Source of the DNA: Leptospira abararensis | GTDB lineage: Bacteria > Spirochaetota > Leptospiria > Leptospirales > Leptospiraceae | Length of the DNA: 33,175 bases | NCBI RefSeq assembly: GCF_016918735.1 | Contig: NZ_JAFFPR010000003.1 | Location: forward strand, 1 to 33,175 | Direction: 5' to 3' | In this document: piece after piece, positions 26,583 through 33,175 of the stretch | Layout of the letters: every line of letters begins with the position of its first letter | How positions within the stretch are numbered: the stretch's first letter is position 1 | Position numbers and translations under genes: made by a program | The notes under the pieces: model-generated | Database searches by the model: none | The model's input: the letters and a program-made list of their open reading frames with translations, nothing else | What the model was told of the DNA's origin: nothing

Positions 26583-27545
26583 ATGGAATCAAAAAAGAAT
26601 TATATGGATGAATTATTAGAATTAGGGTCGAAAGCTCTACGAATTGCAGCATTGAATACAGATGCAAAAGATTATATCTTAAACAATGAGACCTTATTCA
26701 AAACCTTAAAGAAAGCCGCTGACCGATATATCGGCGGAGATACTTTAGAAGAAACAATAGGGAAAGTTATTTCGGAAAATCAAAAAGGTTTTAAATGTTC
26801 CATTGAGTTTATGGGCGAAAGTACAAAAACAATTCAGGAAGCAACCGAAGTTACTGATGAGTTTCTAAGAATTGTTAAAGAAATAAAAACCCAAAAACTT
26901 TATTCAACAATTTCTCTCGACCTCTCCCATATCGGGTTAACCCTTTCTAAAGAGTTTTGTCGGGATAATTTGGAAAAAATTTGTAAAGAAGCAAAGGCTT
27001 CTGAAATAGAGGTGATTGTTAGTGCAGAGGATGTGGGAAAAACGGATGCGATCATTGATGTTTATAAACAAACTCATAAAGTTTATGATAATTTAGCAAT
27101 TACCTTGCAAGCTTATTTGTTTAGGACAAAAGAGGACTTTCAGGAACTCATCAAAGAGAAAGGAAGGATTCGTATAGTGAAAGGTGCTTTTGAAACCCCT
27201 CCCGGCCACTCAATATCCAGAGGAGAAATTCTCGATACTGTCTATTTGGAATATGTGGAAAAACTGATTTCCAAAAATCATAAATGTTCCATTGCAACAC
27301 ACCACCATAAAATACAGCAGGAAACAAAAACTCTCATAGAAAAGTACAAACCAAATCAAAGTTCGTATGAATTTGAAAGTCTTTATGGGATTCAAACGGA
27401 GAATTTGGCGACACTTAGAAAGGAAGGTCATCCTACCAAACTATACTTTGTCTATGGAAAGGAATGGTATCTCTATCTCTGCAATCGTATCGCTGAATAT
27501 CCATTGAATATTTTTCGAGCACTAGATGATATCATTTCCTCTTAA
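26583..27545 (+). CDS. Proline dehydrogenase (monofunctional PRODH)
   Basis: A 320-residue FAD enzyme oxidising proline to pyrroline-5-carboxylate, the first step of proline use. It has the PRODH barrel pattern: SIEFMGES, STISLDLSHIGL, an active-site segment LAITLQAYLFRTKEDF, RIRIVKGAFETPPG, SIATHHHK, and the C-terminal signature YLYLCNRIAEYPLNIFRAL, whose Arg-Ile-Ala-Glu pairs with the substrate carboxylate in known structures. The length is that of free-standing PRODH. There is no pyrroline-5-carboxylate dehydrogenase gene nearby. It should share the riboswitch-controlled transcript of the CWC gene. Confidence 0.85.
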   Translation: MESKKNYMDELLELGSKALRIAALNTDAKDYILNNETLFKTLKKAADRYIGGDTLEETIGKVISENQKGFKCSIEFMGESTKTIQEATEVTDEFLRIVKEIKTQKLYSTISLDLSHIGLTLSKEFCRDNLEKICKEAKASEIEVIVSAEDVGKTDAIIDVYKQTHKVYDNLAITLQAYLFRTKEDFQELIKEKGRIRIVKGAFETPPGHSISRGEILDTVYLEYVEKLISKNHKCSIATHHHKIQQETKTLIEKYKPNQSSYEFESLYGIQTENLATLRKEGHPTKLYFVYGKEWYLYLCNRIAEYPLNIFRALDDIISS

Positions 27546-27656
27546 AATCCACCAAACAATTGTAGTATTTTCATTATTTCTTATATAGAAATTTCAAAAT
27601 TGAATGGAAAATATGCATAGGTAGTTGTTCTATTTGTATAGAAGGATGAAACTCTT

Positions 27657-28760
27657 TTGACCAGCATATTCTTTTTGGTGCCTCTCTTTGCTTCTTTGGC
27701 AAACGTTAGTTGTTTTATTGAAAATATCACACGTGACCACCGTTTTCACAGGTTACTCAGTGTATTTTATTTCACGATTGGAATTCAGAATGCGGCTACT
27801 GCCGCCCTTTGTCTTGCACCAAATGAAACTACTAGTATGGCTTTATGGATTTTCCAATGCCATTCATTTTTTCTTCTCGCTCCTGTCCTTGTTGCTTTGT
27901 GTTCCTTTTGTACAGGTAGAAAATTGTTTAATAAGGCCACAATCGGCATTGCAATTTATGCACTTGCGATAGATTTACTCTGTTCTTCCATACCGAATAC
28001 CTTTGTTTATGGATTTACCTTACTCTCATTTGGAATCGCACCTTTACTTACCATTTTCGGTGGAATTCTTGGGGGATCTGTCCATTTTTTTGCTATTGCT
28101 GTTTCTTTGTATTTTGTTCTCTCACCATTAGAATGGATTCCTTTTTTTGATCGTAAGACATTTATCATTGCCTTATGCGTTTGGTGGTTTGGTCTTTTTT
28201 CCAATTTTTTACCTATGTATGGATTTAATTTCCCTCCTTTTCATCCTGTTGTTGATGCTACTTTATCCGTGTTACTCTCAATTTATTTGAATCGATATAA
28301 TACTTCTAGACCTAGCTTATATAGTTTAATTGCTTCCATTTTGATCTCGCTTGCTGTTGGATTATTTGTTGGAATTTTAGTTTTAGGAATTCTTCCTACT
28401 TTTCCTTTGAAAGAATTGGCCACTTCTGTGATTACAACCGTAACCAGTCTTTTGTTTTTTGCCTATTTGTTGAAAACAACTTTGAAAGACAATCGGCCAA
28501 ATCTTTCTTTTTCCTTATCTCTTGAAAATTTTTCTTTATCAAAACAAGAACTTAGGATATGTGAATTGATTGCAGAAGGGCATAGTCGTTCGTTCATTCG
28601 TCTGATTCTTAATGTATCGGATGGAACTTTACGGAATCATTTGAAGAATATATATGCAAAAGTACTCCCTGAATCCAATTCTACCTCAAAAGACCAATTG
28701 CAAAGGCTGACCGTATTTTTATCCAAACATAAGCGAATAGAGGGCAATTCTGGCAAATAA
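27657..28760 (+). CDS. Membrane-integral regulator, N-terminal multi-TM plus LuxR-type HTH
   Basis: A 367-residue protein in which about eight hydrophobic helices (residues 1-275) precede a cytoplasmic LuxR/GerE-type DNA-binding domain: FSLSKQELRICELIAEGHSR, FIRLILNVSDGTLRNHLKNI, YAKVL. The membrane part resembles the 7TM sensing regions seen in front of histidine kinases, but here it is fused directly to an HTH, giving a one-component membrane-bound transcription factor. The TTG start follows AAGGA at about ten bases. Leptospira-type genomes carry several such proteins; the signal and targets are unknown. It lies about 110 bases after proline dehydrogenase on the same strand and may be separate. 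Confidence 0.75.
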   Translation: MTSIFFLVPLFASLANVSCFIENITRDHRFHRLLSVFYFTIGIQNAATAALCLAPNETTSMALWIFQCHSFFLLAPVLVALCSFCTGRKLFNKATIGIAIYALAIDLLCSSIPNTFVYGFTLLSFGIAPLLTIFGGILGGSVHFFAIAVSLYFVLSPLEWIPFFDRKTFIIALCVWWFGLFSNFLPMYGFNFPPFHPVVDATLSVLLSIYLNRYNTSRPSLYSLIASILISLAVGLFVGILVLGILPTFPLKELATSVITTVTSLLFFAYLLKTTLKDNRPNLSFSLSLENFSLSKQELRICELIAEGHSRSFIRLILNVSDGTLRNHLKNIYAKVLPESNSTSKDQLQRLTVFLSKHKRIEGNSGK

Positions 28761-28788
28761 ATACCAATCTGCAATATTTAAACTTCTT

Positions 28789-29763
28789 TTACTGCTCAAC
28801 ACAAACTAACTCGCGATTGCTGGAACATTGTTGTAGTCCTTTCCCTCTTGTGAGTGTCAATATATCTTGAGTATAAGCATCTCCAGCGACTCCCAATTCG
28901 CCAGAGGAATTTGTAGTCCACTTCAGACAAGCTCCATCTCCATTTAAATATGTTGTCCAATCTGATTCGAGTCCTGTCCAATGGTCAGAGCTAATTGTTG
29001 TAATTGGTGTAGAAATTGTTGATGTAAATAATCCATTGGCATTGGATGTTTCTATTGCAATTCCGTTTGGTCGTATGTAAGCCTGGTTTGCTTTAAAAAC
29101 CCAATCGATCTGACCATCGCCCAAATTTGATGTGATACTTGCTCTTCGTGATATTCCGTCGACGACCATTGCTTTGAAATTACCAGAGCCTGGGTAGTTT
29201 GGATCAGACTGGCAACTGGAATCAAAGTGAGATGCTTTGCCAATATTGGCAGGGTATGTATTCTGGGTTATAAATATAATACAGTTGATACAAGAAGACT
29301 TACAATTGATTTCAATATCCTGTATATTTTTGTTGGTAACCGTTCCCGTGGCGTTTATCAACTCACAGAAGTTACCGTCTGCTTGATTCGCAAAATTAAC
29401 TTCGTAAATAGAGCCAACAGGAACAAGGATAGGAAAAACAAACTCTGTGCTATCAGAGGGAATCTCGAGCGTTACTTTTTGATTCAAAATCAATCTAAGT
29501 CCAGCACCAGTAAGGCCTGAAATTTTTCCACCAACAGTAAAACTTGTAAAATTTGGTATATTCATAGAAATACATTGGGAGCTTAAATCACTTAATATTA
29601 GTTTTGCTGCTATGGTTTTGGAAAAGGATTCGGAGCTTGCATCACATACATTCTCCATTGGGGAGGAAGCACAGTAAGTTAGGATACTCATAGAAAAAAT
29701 AAGAACAAAAAAAGTTTGAATTGAAGGAAAAATAGAAATGAAGTGTTTATTGAAAATAAACAA
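28789..29763 (-). CDS. DUF1554 lipoprotein
   Basis: A predicted lipoprotein of about 324 residues. The hydrophobic stretch TFFVLIFSMSILTYC ends in a lipobox (LTYC) followed by ASSPMENVCD. Residues after the anchor contain a GGKISGLTGAGLRLILN segment, a beta-sandwich pattern seen in other Leptospira lipoproteins. The C-terminal half is DUF1554, a C-type-lectin/endostatin-like fold: IIFITQNTYPANIGKASHFD, then FKAMVVDGISRRA and ending NRELVCVEQ. The frame extends up to ATG 29889, but that would overlap the preceding gene and include its terminator-like hairpin. TTG 29763 is therefore suggested, giving a normal signal peptide. The exact start is uncertain. Confidence 0.72.
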   Translation of the reverse strand: MFIFNKHFISIFPSIQTFFVLIFSMSILTYCASSPMENVCDASSESFSKTIAAKLILSDLSSQCISMNIPNFTSFTVGGKISGLTGAGLRLILNQKVTLEIPSDSTEFVFPILVPVGSIYEVNFANQADGNFCELINATGTVTNKNIQDIEINCKSSCINCIIFITQNTYPANIGKASHFDSSCQSDPNYPGSGNFKAMVVDGISRRASITSNLGDGQIDWVFKANQAYIRPNGIAIETSNANGLFTSTISTPITTISSDHWTGLESDWTTYLNGDGACLKWTTNSSGELGVAGDAYTQDILTLTRGKGLQQCSSNRELVCVEQ

Positions 29764-29819
29764 GCGAAATTGTATTTTTACCAGATTAAAAAAATATAAG
29801 ATTTCTTTGTAAGAACAAA

Positions 29820-29866
29820 ATCCGGATCTGAAAATTATTCTTTTTGTCAAATAATCAGATCTGGAT
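29820..29866 (-). terminator. Hairpin downstream of the lipoprotein gene 29882-30838
   Basis: On the minus strand, CCAGATCTGATTATT pairs with AATAAT, a TTT bulge, then CAGATC and CGG around a loop of about ten bases. It is followed by ATTTTGTTCTT. It starts about 18 bases after the stop codon. The T tract is interrupted, so strength is uncertain. Confidence 0.5.
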
Positions 29867-29881
29867 TTGATAATAACTGTA

Positions 29882-30838
29882 TCAATCATTGGGGATACTT
29901 AGATATCCTTCTAAGATGGCAGACCTTAATGGTTGGTCGATAATGAGGAAGGATACAACCTTCGTGCACAAAAATTCTTTATCATTAATGTTGAAACTTG
30001 TTTTGGTTGAATGAAGGCCTGCATTGGGGATGGGTATTTCTAAGTCGACTGTGGGGGCAATAGTTTCCGTACTTCTTGGGCTTAATCCAACCAAGTCTAA
30101 GTGTAGAGAATTGCCCTGGCTTGGAAGGTTGTAGTTTGCCGTAAGTTCTACAGTCTCTCCTACTTTTGTGGCAGTAATACAATGGTCATCACAGTTACCC
30201 CAGGTTGCAGGAATTTTCATTGCGTCCGCACAATTTCTTGGGTGTCCTATGGTTAATTGTTTTGTAGACAATCCAAATTCATTTTTTGCCACAACGAACA
30301 CTTTGATTTTTTTGTCCGCATCAGTAAGATATGTATAACCGCTGAAGTTGGCAGCAGTTCGTTTGAGGGATTCCAATGCGTTCGTCACCGTTCCATCGGG
30401 ATGGAGTTCCATATTTTTTTTCCCGAAGTAGAGTGTGACTTCCGTATTTTCCGGGACAGGTTTTTGGAAACTAACACTAGTTTTTTGGAATTGTAAGAGG
30501 CCCTTGGTGGAATAGGGATCATCTGCTGGATTGGCATTATTGGTAATGTAAGTAATTTCATTCAGAATTGGAATCCCTACCGGAAGGTCATCTACTGCTA
30601 TGGGGGCTGTTCCGACAGAACCACCTTGTCCGCCACCTAATTGGGAAGCCGTGTTGGATTCTGAAGCAAGTAAGATGGGTACTAATTGGGTATCCGCATC
30701 CGAGGTTGTTCCTTCGCATTGCAAGAGGAAAAGAGAGAGACCAGTCGTCAGAAGGATAAGTAAGTTCCAGCGAACAAATTGAATGGTTCTATGGCGGAGC
30801 CGGTTCCCATGTCGAATTGATTGTTTTGGTGTTTTCAT
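29882..30838 (-). CDS. Lipoprotein, paralogue of the one at 12742-13758
   Basis: A 318-residue predicted lipoprotein with an Arg-rich N-region, a hydrophobic helix and the lipobox LFLLQC. A Gly/Ser/Asn-rich linker (about 45-105) leads to the same domain as in the 12742-13758 protein: SFQKPVPENTEVTLYFGKKNM, DGTVTNAL, VFVVAKNEFGLSTKQL, RNCADAMKIPATWGNCDD and HCITATKVGE. The paired Cys residues and the CDDHCI core are shared. The family is unrecognised; the conserved Gly-Lys-x-Asn-Met and Asp-Gly-Thr-Val blocks suggest a beta-rich fold. Its upstream region does not carry the shared promoter element of the 12.7 and 16.7 kb lipoproteins. Confidence 0.75.
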   Translation of the reverse strand: MKTPKQSIRHGNRLRHRTIQFVRWNLLILLTTGLSLFLLQCEGTTSDADTQLVPILLASESNTASQLGGGQGGSVGTAPIAVDDLPVGIPILNEITYITNNANPADDPYSTKGLLQFQKTSVSFQKPVPENTEVTLYFGKKNMELHPDGTVTNALESLKRTAANFSGYTYLTDADKKIKVFVVAKNEFGLSTKQLTIGHPRNCADAMKIPATWGNCDDHCITATKVGETVELTANYNLPSQGNSLHLDLVGLSPRSTETIAPTVDLEIPIPNAGLHSTKTSFNINDKEFLCTKVVSFLIIDQPLRSAILEGYLSIPND

Positions 30839-31015
30839 GCACTAGAAGGTAACATGAGTAGAGTTTTTTTGCCATGTCCTGGATGTCATGAGTGGGGGAG
30901 AGGGCCTATCCCAAATGTCATGTTTGGAATTTTCAAGGGATCTAGGTTCGGGGAACTTTCTTTTTTGGACCGGTGATTTCGGAACTCACTTACTTTTTCA
31001 CCAAATTGTTTTTCC
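30839..31015. other. Divergent intergenic region
   Basis: No gene seen. It holds three ATGTCATG-like octamers (ATGTCCTG 30874-30881; ATGTCATG 30883-30890 and 30915-30922), possibly sites for an unidentified regulator of the lipoprotein gene, or chance. Confidence 0.25.
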
Positions 31016-31047
31016 AACAATAGTTATCCAAATAGATAACTATTGTT
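31016..31047 (+). promoter_or_regulatory. Operator palindrome 1 of the GST-ArsR-SRPBCC operon
   Basis: AACAATAGTTATC and GATAACTATTGTT form perfect 13-base arms around a six-base spacer. Its core ATAGTTATC...GATAACTAT is the same as in palindrome 2, 53 bases (about five helical turns) downstream. It is the likely binding site of the ArsR-family regulator encoded in the operon. Confidence 0.75.
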
Positions 31048-31072
31048 CTTGCCAAAAAAACTGTCCATTTTA

Positions 31073-31096
31073 ATAGTTATCCATATGGATAACTAT
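31073..31096 (+). promoter_or_regulatory. Operator palindrome 2, centred on the GST start codon
   Basis: A perfect 24-base palindrome with half-site ATAGTTATCCAT. The GST ATG (31085-31087) is the first codon of its right half, so the operator covers the start of translation. There is no ribosome-binding site upstream. Confidence 0.75.
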
Positions 31097-31786
31097 CACT
31101 CACCAGACCTTTTGCTTTACATCCATCCTCTCGCTTCTTTTTGTCATAAGGTGCTCGTCGCCCTATATGAAAATGGCACAGAATTTGAACCTCGGATTGT
31201 GGATTTCTTAAAGGAAGATTCCAGTGCGGCCGAACTGTTTGCCTATTGGCCAGTAGGAAAAATTCCCCTCTTGCGGGATAGAAAACGGGAAAAGACAGTT
31301 CCCGAAACTTCTATCATCATTGAGTATCTGGATGAATTCTATCCCGGTGAAAAAATACTCATTCCTAAGGAGAGTCAACTCGCCTTAGAAACAAGACTTT
31401 GGGATAGGTTCTTTGATTTATACATCAGTGTGCCTATACAGAAAATTGTTGTGGATCGGTTGCGGCCAGAAGGCAAAAACGATGTTTTCGGAGTGGAAGA
31501 GGCCTACAATACCTTAAAGATTTCTTATGATATGGTGGAGAAACAATTGGGTTCCCAAGGTTTTATTACAGGAGAAAACTTTACTATGGCCGATTGTTCC
31601 GCAGTTCCCGCTTTGTTTTATGCAGATACGATTGTAAGTTTTCGAAACACCCATCCAAAGATTACAAATTACTTCGAAAGTTTATTGGAAAGATCTTCCG
31701 TCAAACGCACGATAGCTGAAGCAGAACCATATTTTCATATGTATCCTTTGAGTGATCAAATCCCCAAACGATTCCGAAAAGGATAG
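31085..31786 (+). CDS. Glutathione S-transferase family protein
   Basis: A 233-residue cytosolic GST-like protein. The N-terminal thioredoxin-fold domain begins LLLYIHPLASFCHKVLVALY, with Ser and Cys at the usual catalytic position, and contains the cis-Pro motif KIPLLRD and the gamma-glutamyl-binding PETSIIIEYLDEFYP. The helical C-terminal domain carries FITGENFTMADCSAVPAL, the standard N-capping box. The substrate is unknown; detoxification of electrophiles is the family norm. The frame opens earlier at TTG 31043, but ATG 31085 gives the conserved N-terminus. It leads an operon with an ArsR repressor (48 bases later) and an SRPBCC protein. Confidence 0.85.
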   Translation: MDNYHSPDLLLYIHPLASFCHKVLVALYENGTEFEPRIVDFLKEDSSAAELFAYWPVGKIPLLRDRKREKTVPETSIIIEYLDEFYPGEKILIPKESQLALETRLWDRFFDLYISVPIQKIVVDRLRPEGKNDVFGVEEAYNTLKISYDMVEKQLGSQGFITGENFTMADCSAVPALFYADTIVSFRNTHPKITNYFESLLERSSVKRTIAEAEPYFHMYPLSDQIPKRFRKG

Positions 31787-31834
31787 TCTTTAGGTTTCAA
31801 ACAAGATGCAATTCACTAATATCACTGTAAATTT

Positions 31835-32176
31835 ATGAAGGCTAAAATTTTAGGTTTAGAATCTATTTTCCATGCTCTTGCCGATCGCAGTCGTTTGGGA
31901 ATGGTTGAACGGTTGAGTTTGGGGCCTGCTTCTGTTAAAGAATTGGCCGAACCACTGGATATGGCCTTACCCTCTGTTTTGAAACATTTAAAAGTTTTGG
32001 AAGAGGGTGGGATTGTGATTTCAGAAAAATTAGGTAGAGTTCGTACTTACCGATTGGATCCTTCAAAACTTTCGGGAATTGATTTATGGATGGAAGAAAG
32101 AAAGGCAGCTTGGAACCGAAGTTTCGACCTGCTTGATCAATTTTTAATAGAAACTTCGGATGAAAATTCCGACTAG
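31835..32176 (+). CDS. ArsR-family winged-helix regulator
   Basis: A 113-residue regulator of the ArsR/SmtB fold: FHALADRSRLGMVERLSLGP, then ASVKELAEPLDMALPSVLKH (recognition helix) and LKVLEEGGIVISEKLGRVRT with the beta wing. No Cys metal site (no ELCVCDL-type motif) is present, so it belongs to the non-metal group commonly paired with SRPBCC proteins. It lies seven bases before such a gene. It probably represses its own operon through the two palindromes upstream of the GST gene. No ribosome-binding site is obvious at the ATG. Confidence 0.87.
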   Translation: MKAKILGLESIFHALADRSRLGMVERLSLGPASVKELAEPLDMALPSVLKHLKVLEEGGIVISEKLGRVRTYRLDPSKLSGIDLWMEERKAAWNRSFDLLDQFLIETSDENSD

Positions 32177-32182
32177 GGTAAA

Positions 32183-32665
32183 ATGAAAGAAGGACAAGTA
32201 AAACACTCTACATTTACAATTGAAAGGATTCTTCCTGCATCTAAAGAGAGATCTTTTGCTGCTTGGGCCAATGCTGAATCAAAAAGAAGATGGTTTGCCT
32301 GTCATGATGATTGGAAAACCGTAGAATACCAGTTAGACTTTCGTATCGGTGGATTGGAATCTAATCTTGTGCTTACCCCTTCAGGAAGTCGGCATGTTTT
32401 TGAAGGACGTTATCATGATATAATACCAAATGAAAGAATTATTTATGCTTTTTCTATGTATGTAAATGAGATTCGAATTTCTGTTTCACTCGTTACCGTT
32501 GTTTTTGAGTCAAAGGTTGAGGGAAGAACAAAGATGATCTTTACCGAACAGATTGTAATATTAAAGGATCCGAATCTGGGTGATTTTTCTATCGAAGAGG
32601 AAGTTCGTGGTCGAGTAGAAGGAACCAATGCTGGTTTTGATCGACTTGAGAAAGAAATAAGCTGA
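32183..32665 (+). CDS. SRPBCC (AHSA1-like) protein
   Basis: A 160-residue START/Bet v1-like protein of the AHSA1 group: FTIERILPASKERSFAAWAN, then SKRRWFACHDDW, DFRIGG, FEGRYHDIIPNERIIYAFSM, TEQIVIL and a C-terminal NAGFDRLEKEI helix. Members bind hydrophobic ligands and are very often encoded directly after an ArsR repressor, as here. Translation starts at ATG with AGGG upstream. A strong hairpin overlaps the stop codon. Confidence 0.87.
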   Translation: MKEGQVKHSTFTIERILPASKERSFAAWANAESKRRWFACHDDWKTVEYQLDFRIGGLESNLVLTPSGSRHVFEGRYHDIIPNERIIYAFSMYVNEIRISVSLVTVVFESKVEGRTKMIFTEQIVILKDPNLGDFSIEEEVRGRVEGTNAGFDRLEKEIS

Positions 32666-32692
32666 AGGCTTCTGTTTAGTTCAGGAGCCTTC
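32664..32692 (+). terminator. Terminator hairpin after the SRPBCC gene
   Basis: GAAGGCTTCTG pairs with CAGGAGCCTTC (11 base pairs with one T-G wobble) around a seven-base loop, beginning within the stop codon. It is followed by a T-rich but interrupted tail. Confidence 0.65.
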
Positions 32693-32728
32693 GTCTATTC
32701 TTTATCTTTTCTCTAATCCATATAAGAA

Positions 32729-33103
32729 TCAAATGGGATAAACAAATTCATAAAAGGTTCCATTAACAATAGGAACTCTTATGTTTTTGATATCTCTCGA
32801 TTCTTCTTCTTTTTCTAGGTATTGGAAGAAGGTTTTTTCTGGCTTGTAAAAGTATTGGGTTCTCGCGCGTTCCAAGGATTGGAGTGAATTTTGGATATTC
32901 GTTTCTTTCGATTCCTTTGGATCAAAAAATTGAAAGAGTTGCCTATTTTTGGCAGAAGCCGGTAAAGAACATTCGAAGCAAATTTCTTCTTCAATGGACA
33001 ATATCTCATCATAGATTTCGGAATTTTTACCTGGCCCACCGATTGCCTTTAGTTTTAGGGATAGTTCATAGTATTCGTCGAGTAGGGATTCAATGTATTC
33101 CAT
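32729..33103 (-). CDS. Hypothetical protein
   Basis: A 124-residue protein with no signal peptide or membrane helix. The N-terminal half is helical and acidic (MEYIESLLDEYYELSLKLKA, DEILSIEEEICFECS), and the C-terminus ends in a short beta-like run (NIRVPIVNGTFYEFVYPI). I recognise no family. ATG 33103 is chosen because AGAGGT lies about nine bases upstream. The frame continues to a TTG at 33148 with a weaker AGGA site, and TATAGT between the two could be the -10 element. It converges with the SRPBCC gene. Confidence 0.55.
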   Translation of the reverse strand: MEYIESLLDEYYELSLKLKAIGGPGKNSEIYDEILSIEEEICFECSLPASAKNRQLFQFFDPKESKETNIQNSLQSLERARTQYFYKPEKTFFQYLEKEEESRDIKNIRVPIVNGTFYEFVYPI

Positions 33104-33175
33104 AGTGTGGTAACCTCTAAGATCCACTATAACACTGGGGTCGGACAAAAAAGTGGGGTCCTGAAAATTTTTTAG

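Noticed and set aside
30874..30922. ATGTCATG-like octamers considered as an operator array or a variant of the shared lipoprotein promoter element
   Set aside because: Spacing is irregular and the similarity to the 26-base element breaks down in the middle.

Overview
The window looks like a chromosomal segment from a Leptospira species, probably one of the free-living ones. This is inferred from the low-GC, spirochaete-type coding, the many lipoproteins with loose lipoboxes, a WG-repeat protein and a DUF1554 lipoprotein (both abundant in Leptospira), and the family content overall. No rRNA, tRNA, CRISPR array, transposase or phage gene was seen.

Left part (1-4.9 kb): a WG-repeat secreted protein preceded by a tiny secreted ORF, a propionyl/acetyl-CoA synthetase, and a short RecQ helicase lacking the HRDC domain. 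Chemotaxis block (4.9-12.2 kb): cheD on the + strand converges on a tightly packed - strand set read as (PAS/ATPase protein) - cheW - mcp - cheA - cheB - cheY. CheR is absent here. Signalling block (12.2-18.2 kb): a 7TMR-DISM/LytS-type sensor kinase and a receiver-AraC response regulator sit between two lipoprotein genes. Both lipoprotein genes carry the same long, precisely spaced promoter element, so the system probably controls them. A frameshifted relic of the regulator's DNA-binding domain lies beyond the distal lipoprotein gene.

Centre (18.2-23.8 kb): a DUF4442 thioesterase-like gene diverges from a TetR regulator whose start is overlapped by two operators. Then come a small ORF, a lipoprotein, and a katG-HiPIP pair in which both proteins carry export signals. 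Fur/PerR-like dyads lie upstream of katG, next to a possibly frameshifted ORF. Metabolic block (23.8-28.8 kb): B12-dependent ethanolamine ammonia-lyase eutBC, then a cobalamin-type riboswitch that is not in front of eutBC but in front of a cysteine-rich CWC protein and a proline dehydrogenase, then a membrane-anchored LuxR-type regulator.

Right part (28.8-33.2 kb): a DUF1554 lipoprotein and a second member of the lipoprotein family seen at 12.7 kb, then a glutathione-transferase - ArsR - SRPBCC operon preceded by two large palindromes, one centred on the first start codon, and an unrecognised protein at the edge.

The most notable signals are the duplicated promoter flanking the two-component system, the riboswitch placement, the exported KatG/HiPIP pair, and the start-codon palindrome of the GST operon.
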